From: a virus
Virus record (IMG/VR): IMGVR_UViG_3300020118_000062
Coordinates: 1 to 40,291 of that record
Reading direction: 5' to 3' (one strand)
DNA: 40,291 nt
Below, piece after piece: positions 39,269 through 40,291 of the stretch. The notes beneath the pieces are model-generated. The model ran no database searches. It was not told where the DNA came from and worked only from the letters and a program-made list of their open reading frames with translations. How positions within the stretch are numbered: position 1 is the stretch's first letter; each line of letters starts with the position of its first letter. Both the position numbers and the translations under genes were made by a program.

Positions 39269-39720
39269 GCTGCAACCTCGAGCAGCTCGCGCTGCTCCAC
39301 CGGCTGCGCAACCGACCAGACCTCGACGCGCACGCACGGCGTCGCGCTGTAGCGCTTGCGGATCCGCGTGTCGACCACCAGGACGTCATCGCGCCACAGC
39401 ACGCCGTTGCAGCCATCGAAGATGGCCTTCACGACGTTGTCGACGTCCGGCTTGGACGTCGGCAGCACCTCGCCGGCCAGCGCCAGGCGCTGCTTCTTCT
39501 GCGACCAGCTGGCGGGCACCTGGCAGTCGATGAAGACGTTGCAGCCGAGGGCCTCGTCGAAGGGCTGAGCGCCGCGCATCGCGAGTTGCGCCGCGTGGGC
39601 GACGAGGCCCTCGTATGCGACCGTCTTCTGCGGCGTGGCCATGCGCGAGAAGCCGCCGATGCGCACTATCTTGGCTCTGCCCTTGCCTTGCGGCTGGCCG
39701 GGGACGATGAAGGCGATCAT
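39265..39720 (-). CDS. rusA: RusA-like Holliday junction resolvase
   Basis: The product has 151 residues from ATG 39720; the open frame upstream is not supported. It starts MIAFIVPGQPQGKGRAKIV, as RusA proteins do, and holds the signature KPDVDNVVKAIFDG followed by LWRDDVLVVD, which provides the catalytic aspartates. RusA dimers resolve Holliday junctions formed in phage recombination, fitting the RecE-type system in the early operon. Start overlaps the stop of the preceding gene (ATGA). Confidence 0.9.
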   Translation of the reverse strand: MIAFIVPGQPQGKGRAKIVRIGGFSRMATPQKTVAYEGLVAHAAQLAMRGAQPFDEALGCNVFIDCQVPASWSQKKQRLALAGEVLPTSKPDVDNVVKAIFDGCNGVLWRDDVLVVDTRIRKRYSATPCVRVEVWSVAQPVEQRELLEVAA

Positions 39721-39950
39721 GCGAGCCTCCAGACGAGCCAAGCGCCGCCGTAGAACACGACCGCGATCACGATCGCGACAGCCCATCCGAGCGCGCGTCC
39801 GTCGTGCTCATGACGCGCCTCTTCGTCCGCCTCTTCGAGCCAGCGCTGCAGGTCGGAATCGGTCGCCGGTTCGATGATCGGTTGATGCGTGCAGGCGCGG
39901 CCTTGGACGCAGCTGGCGGTGCACGGCGGGCAGGTCAGAGGCGAGTCCAT
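39717..39950 (-). CDS. Small membrane-anchored protein with N-terminal cysteines
   Basis: The product has 77 residues from ATG 39950. The first 25 residues carry a Cys cluster (CPPCTASCVQGRACTH) that could bind a metal. An acidic helix follows, and the C-terminus is one membrane span (LGWAVAIVIAVVFYGGAWLV) with a short basic end. It overlaps its upstream neighbour by 16 bp. Function unknown. Confidence 0.62.
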   Translation of the reverse strand: MDSPLTCPPCTASCVQGRACTHQPIIEPATDSDLQRWLEEADEEARHEHDGRALGWAVAIVIAVVFYGGAWLVWRLA

Positions 39951-40159
39951 GCGGCCTCCCGAGCGATTCGAGCGAACGTGCGCGGCAGCGCGGCGGGTAA
40001 CGTGCTCTCCCACGTGCCGACAGGCTGAAAGGCGCGGATCACGGTGTCCGGCTCGATGTCGCCGGTCTCGCGCAGCGCCGCGGTGATGAGCGTTTCGCTT
40101 ACGTTGGCGCGGCCATCACGCACGGCGTCGAGCAGATCTCGGGCCTCGGTGAGCGTCAT
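39935..40159 (-). CDS. Small conserved nin-region protein
   Basis: The product has 74 residues; ATG 40159 overlaps the stop of the partial gene to its right (ATGA). It is helical, with MTLTEARDLLDAVRDGRANV at the start and VIRAFQPVG with LPRTFARIAREAA later. Small proteins of this type are usual in phage nin regions. No function recognised. Confidence 0.6.
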   Translation of the reverse strand: MTLTEARDLLDAVRDGRANVSETLITAALRETGDIEPDTVIRAFQPVGTWESTLPAALPRTFARIAREAAWTRL

Positions 40160-40291
40160 GGGAGCGCTCCCTCGTCGGCGCCGACTTTTGCCGGTTCGGG
40201 CGGGAGAGCCTCGCGCCACGCTTCCCGCTGCATGCCGCAGAGCTTCTCGCCGCCCTCTTCCCGCGCCCTCAGCCGACGTGCCCAACGCAGC
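40156..40291 (-). CDS. Partial protein at right edge (5' end beyond window)
   Basis: Of the three minus-strand frames here only this one looks coding: WARRLRAREEGGEKLCGMQ, then EAWREALPPEPAKVGADEG, ending in a TGA that overlaps the next ATG. Forty-four residues are visible and the 5' end is cut. In circular order it follows the partial gene at 1-331, and its composition fits the missing C-terminus of that Arg-rich protein, but a direct join would shift the frame by one. Confidence 0.6.
   Translation of the reverse strand, partial: LRWARRLRAREEGGEKLCGMQREAWREALPPEPAKVGADEGALP

Overview
The window is almost certainly one nearly complete genome of a temperate, P22-like podovirus. GC content is high (about 64% by eye) and the gene families are those seen in phages of beta-proteobacteria of the order Burkholderiales, so such a bacterium is the likely host (inference). 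No host housekeeping gene is visible. The integration site is the 3' half of a tRNA-Leu(CAA), and phage genes lie on both sides of it, so the sequence shows the phage (attP) arrangement and not an integrated prophage with host flanks.

Layout. The switch region lies at 1.7-3.5 kb. A Cro-like gene (minus strand) and a repressor gene (plus strand) diverge across two GTTTAG/CTAAAC dyads. Leftward from Cro come a possible pRE-type promoter, a CII-like gene, a GIY-YIG protein, a DUF1376-type replication protein and a zinc-ribbon-like gene cut by the left edge. Rightward from the repressor (3.4-12 kb) are a small gene, a lipoprotein and a terminator. A second promoter with the same operator dyad then opens the early recombination operon: small proteins, a RecE-type exonuclease, a probable annealing partner, several accessory proteins, an AlpA-type excisionase and a tyrosine integrase. 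attP (12.05-12.11 kb) follows, flanked by two 14-bp direct repeats exactly 200 bp apart.

From 40.3 kb down to 12.3 kb nearly everything is on the minus strand and reads in transcription order as: small nin-type genes, RusA, a secreted DUF1996 protein, a Q-like antiterminator, NinX, a late promoter followed at once by a terminator, terminase small and large subunits, portal, scaffold, coat, gp4- and gp10-like neck proteins, tail fibres and lectin-like proteins, a cupin and an Asp/Asn hydroxylase, a homing endonuclease, three DNA-ejection proteins, a glycine-rich fibre, holins, a GH19 endolysin and end-of-operon genes. The cut genes at the two window ends are on the same strand and in operon order, so the map closes into a circle of about 40.3 kb.

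Most notable: (1) the gp10-like neck gene appears split by an inserted DUF11 plus SPRY cassette; (2) a secreted DUF1996 protein sits in the nin region; (3) a small plus-strand membrane protein with its own apparently leaderless promoter is embedded in the late operon; (4) several structural proteins begin with Sec-type signal sequences; (5) xis and int overlap by 211 nt; (6) one operator type is shared by the two early promoters, and the repressor lacks a peptidase domain.
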